In this document: positions 14,201-15,174 of the stretch, piece by piece
How the letters are laid out: every line of letters begins with the position of its first letter
How positions within the stretch are numbered: the stretch's first letter is position 1
Assembly (NCBI GenBank): GCA_947177825.1
Contig: CAMWWA010000016.1
Span: forward strand, 1 to 15,174
DNA: 15,174 nt
From: an uncultured Clostridia bacterium
GTDB taxonomy: Bacteria; Bacillota; Clostridia; Christensenellales; Borkfalkiaceae
Direction: 5' to 3'
Notes under the pieces: model-generated
The model's input: only the letters and a program-made list of their open reading frames with translations
The model's database searches: none
What the model was told of the DNA's origin: nothing
Program-made: the position numbers and the translations under genes

Positions 14201-15174
14201 GTTAAATTTCAGCGTGGTCGCCGTTCCCTTTTCCCAATCGGATTTATTGTCTCCGTCCGACTCGATTATTATGGGCTTAGCGGTAATTTCAACCTCGCCC
14301 GGCGCAGTGCCCGACCACTCGTAAAGGTCGGTATCTTTAAGCGTGAACACGGGCTTATACTTGCCGACGTTCTTCGCCTTTAACGTGCTTCCGTCAAAGC
14401 TCGTTGCACCGGTAGGCACGTCGGGCGCGTTCATAGTAGTGCTGTCGAAACCCGTATACGTGAACTCGTGCTCTTCGCCGCTGTACTCCTCGCTCGCGCT
14501 GCTGCTTGCGCTAAGCTTGGGATAAGCAACCTGTGTTTTCGTAGAGGTGAACGATTTGGTTCCGCTGACGCTGTAGTTGCAAGTTGTCTCGTTTTCCAAT
14601 TTTGCAACCGCAACCCAGTCGCCCAGACTCGTGGGCGCGTCCACAAGGTTATTGGGGCTGCCGCTTGCCTCGTAATATTTTGTAACGAGCTTGGGATATT
14701 TATCTCCGCTGTCGCGAGAGGCAATCTGGCTTGCATCCTTAAACTTTGCAACCTGTAAACCGTTTTTCAATTCGAACTCGACTTCAAGCGCCTTTTTATT
14801 TACCTTAAAGGTAAAAGTTTTGTCGCTTGTACTGTTGTCCGACCATACGTGTCCGCCCGAAACTATCTTTACCGTAACCGTGTAACCGCTTTCGTTTGCG
14901 TCGGTCACTTTGGCGGGCGTAACCGTCAATATCGTGGGGTCTGTATATATAAGATTATCGTACCACGCGGGCACGGTTTTTGCATTGTTTACCGTAAGCT
15001 CGCTGCCCGTATAGACGGCTTCAACCGTTCCGCTCGGCGCGGTAAGCTTTTTAGAAGTAATTGTAAAACTTGCGGTCTTTGTGGATTGGTCTTCTTTATT
15101 TGCATTCGGGGTTGCCGGGTCAGCTTTCCATACCGCGCCGCACTCGTCTTTTATATCGAAATACAGCTTATAAG
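11213..15174 (-). CDS. large surface protein, Ig/MBG-like repeats, TM, cytoplasmic tail (partial)
   Basis: The frame is open to the right edge, so the N-terminus lies outside; 1,319 residues are visible. A GTG at 14974 is not the real start, because the repeat pattern continues upstream of it. The outer part (about 12130-15174) is Thr/Ser/Tyr-rich beta sequence. It contains recurring modules with a (Y/F)-(T/S)-G turn and VGxY(T/K) strands, as in MBG/Ig-like domains of bacterial adhesins. One transmembrane helix (12044-12115, GNLTLVICC then a Leu/Ile run) is followed by basic residues, so the C-terminus is inside. The tail has a highly charged Arg/Glu coiled coil (11924-12040) and a Pro/Gln/Tyr-rich linker with PQY repeats (11807-11911). 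A second coiled coil with KAEQAA repeats follows (11657-11779). About 147 further residues end with GRVFDVGGFYKPAD and an acidic terminus. No LPxTG or S-layer anchor is seen. Adhesion or envelope-to-cytoplasm linkage is inferred only. Confidence 0.85.
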   Translation of the reverse strand, partial: YKLYFDIKDECGAVWKADPATPNANKEDQSTKTASFTITSKKLTAPSGTVEAVYTGSELTVNNAKTVPAWYDNLIYTDPTILTVTPAKVTDANESGYTVTVKIVSGGHVWSDNSTSDKTFTFKVNKKALEVEFELKNGLQVAKFKDASQIASRDSGDKYPKLVTKYYEASGSPNNLVDAPTSLGDWVAVAKLENETTCNYSVSGTKSFTSTKTQVAYPKLSASSSASEEYSGEEHEFTYTGFDSTTMNAPDVPTGATSFDGSTLKAKNVGKYKPVFTLKDTDLYEWSGTAPGEVEITAKPIIIESDGDNKSDWEKGTATTLKFNIPTELCDGDTTVNLVATYTLNHGEEQNGSITVNGTTGTVTIGKGFAKGDYVLTVKTAEGENYSGSVTYSFSVTAKGLSLGSNDIKWTIDGKTYVTDDYEDGKAVFEMEYTGTPLTLQNVKVNFGSASDAPYLEQDGDLTGSFINAKDVGTYTATFAIKPKSSEETCSDGPFTLTIKIVPKKLDFSNPEWEYTDDNGVTWKKLSVGNKPSYTGDPISIRISPSYMKSLGLEEGDYQASYNPLNDPTEQGQKTTNVGLTIKSDNYTTTDKTGYVMIPCKWEIAAKALPYTWSDTQNVEVGDNAFEFPAIVFDDKKDYSQYYDYIYTVDGTDYTLDGIKAYIAENWSETNSVSGTVRVQMKDGVTEVNIVTSSRPFSTGTPKTALTVGVTGSGAEYGKVDFAVSVVRGTADESRRTEVTISSDTLESAQTFDGDDTELVKFMNKLGAGKYTITVSLKAVNEDFYVLSQKEFEFEIFKCNVLLPTVREIVFTGETIYLADYLDGFDSSIMKLIGAAEGENGIVSGRDYRKSGYFTTIALIDGANYQFVKAAEEGGAEALKAKVTFAIAFADGEEVIGSEYEYNWMINRFRITDDMWDKSGENGAILKLPSQFAAMAADENLLKISYAYYEEQNGAALETIDFKGKGGNSYWVNATLTGEEANNFEFENGFQISDKTVYTVPQSKTEAFFNGAKKFVQGNLTLVICCAAGLLLLILLIIIIACAAKSRKKKREREELAEQRRLEKEEREREERKLEREERMARLSQAQAAPAPQYIPQPMPQYAPQPQYMPQGMPQSAQPSAMGGSMGGGSITEAMFMQMQAEFAAMKAEQAAKELAEIKAEQAAIKAEQNAMRNDFVLEKSGGKAQTAGISVDAMTEIMTMALKNVLASATQQVVAAQPPQPAQLTDGGAPTATANSPSQIPPDAVMTTVTTTKIDTTKKPVQPADRAAAQAAPVRTVVRNYVAPMPVDDGRVFDVGGFYKPADPVTDDMSFGEEEKKD
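11657..12040 (-). other. two coiled coils around a Pro/Gln/Tyr linker in the tail
   Basis: Residues encoded at 11924-12040 are almost purely Arg, Glu, Lys and Leu (EEREREERKLER type), a long charged helix. Residues at 11807-11911 are low-complexity Pro, Gln, Tyr and Met with PQY units. Residues at 11657-11779 contain near-heptad KAEQAA repeats. The layout suggests a spaced oligomerising stalk under the membrane. Confidence 0.75.
12044..12115 (-). other. single transmembrane helix of the surface protein
   Basis: About 24 residues are almost all Leu, Ile, Ala, Val and Cys, and KSRKKKRER follows at once. This fixes the N-terminal repeats outside and the coiled-coil tail inside. Confidence 0.9.

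Noticed and set aside
14972..14974. GTG at 14974 as start of the surface protein
   Set aside because: The frame stays open to the window edge, and upstream codons encode more of the same repeat type (for example a YTG turn at 15005-15013).
8516..15174. Idea that helicase and surface protein form one defence or uptake system
   Set aside because: They are separated by a strong terminator and have separate promoters. No nuclease, methylase, pilus or competence gene is in the window. Adjacency and shared membrane location alone do not support a joint function.

Overview
The window looks like a piece of an uncultured Clostridia-type (Bacillota) genome with mid-range GC. The main evidence is the Firmicutes-style order obg, yhbY, nadD, yqeK, rsfS, preceded by rho. 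Most genes lie on the minus strand. Sigma-A-like promoters with 17-bp spacers can be read directly in three intergenic gaps. No rRNA, tRNA, CRISPR array, insertion sequence or phage gene was seen. The organism assignment is an inference from gene order and protein character only.

Region 1 (1-7190) is a housekeeping cluster read right to left. A promoter at 7141-7169 and a leader of about 100 nt precede an MBL-fold hydrolase, rho, obg and yhbY, with overlaps of 1 nt (hydrolase/rho) and 11 nt (rho/obg). Further along are a NadD-YqeK fusion (NAD synthesis plus an HD-domain hydrolase) overlapping rsfS (ribosome silencing), and a DeoC-fold protein that has lost its Schiff-base lysine. Two plus-strand genes of unknown function interrupt the cluster. 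One is a 75-residue single-pass membrane protein between deoC-like and rsfS. The other is a 250-residue four-helix membrane protein between nadD-yqeK and yhbY, whose 3' end overlaps yhbY tail to tail.

Region 2 (7182-8515) is a short two-gene unit with its own promoter (8467-8495): prephenate dehydrogenase (tyrA type) followed by a small protein resembling the DUF1934/YwiB family.

Region 3 (8516-15174) is the accessory part. It holds an 872-residue DEAH-type SF2 helicase with two transmembrane helices near its C-terminus. The helicase promoter sits so close to the ATG that the transcript should be leaderless. Upstream of it, behind a strong intrinsic terminator, is the 3' part (1,319 residues visible) of a large surface protein. 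This protein has repeated Ig/MBG-like extracellular modules, one transmembrane helix, and an unusually long cytoplasmic tail of about 275 residues with two charged coiled-coil segments, a Pro/Gln/Tyr-rich linker and a conserved-looking acidic end. Its start lies beyond the right edge of the window.

The best candidates for something new are the surface protein with its structured cytoplasmic tail, the membrane-anchored helicase with a probable leaderless mRNA, and the DeoC-like pseudo-aldolase. I did not find convincing evidence that these form one system.
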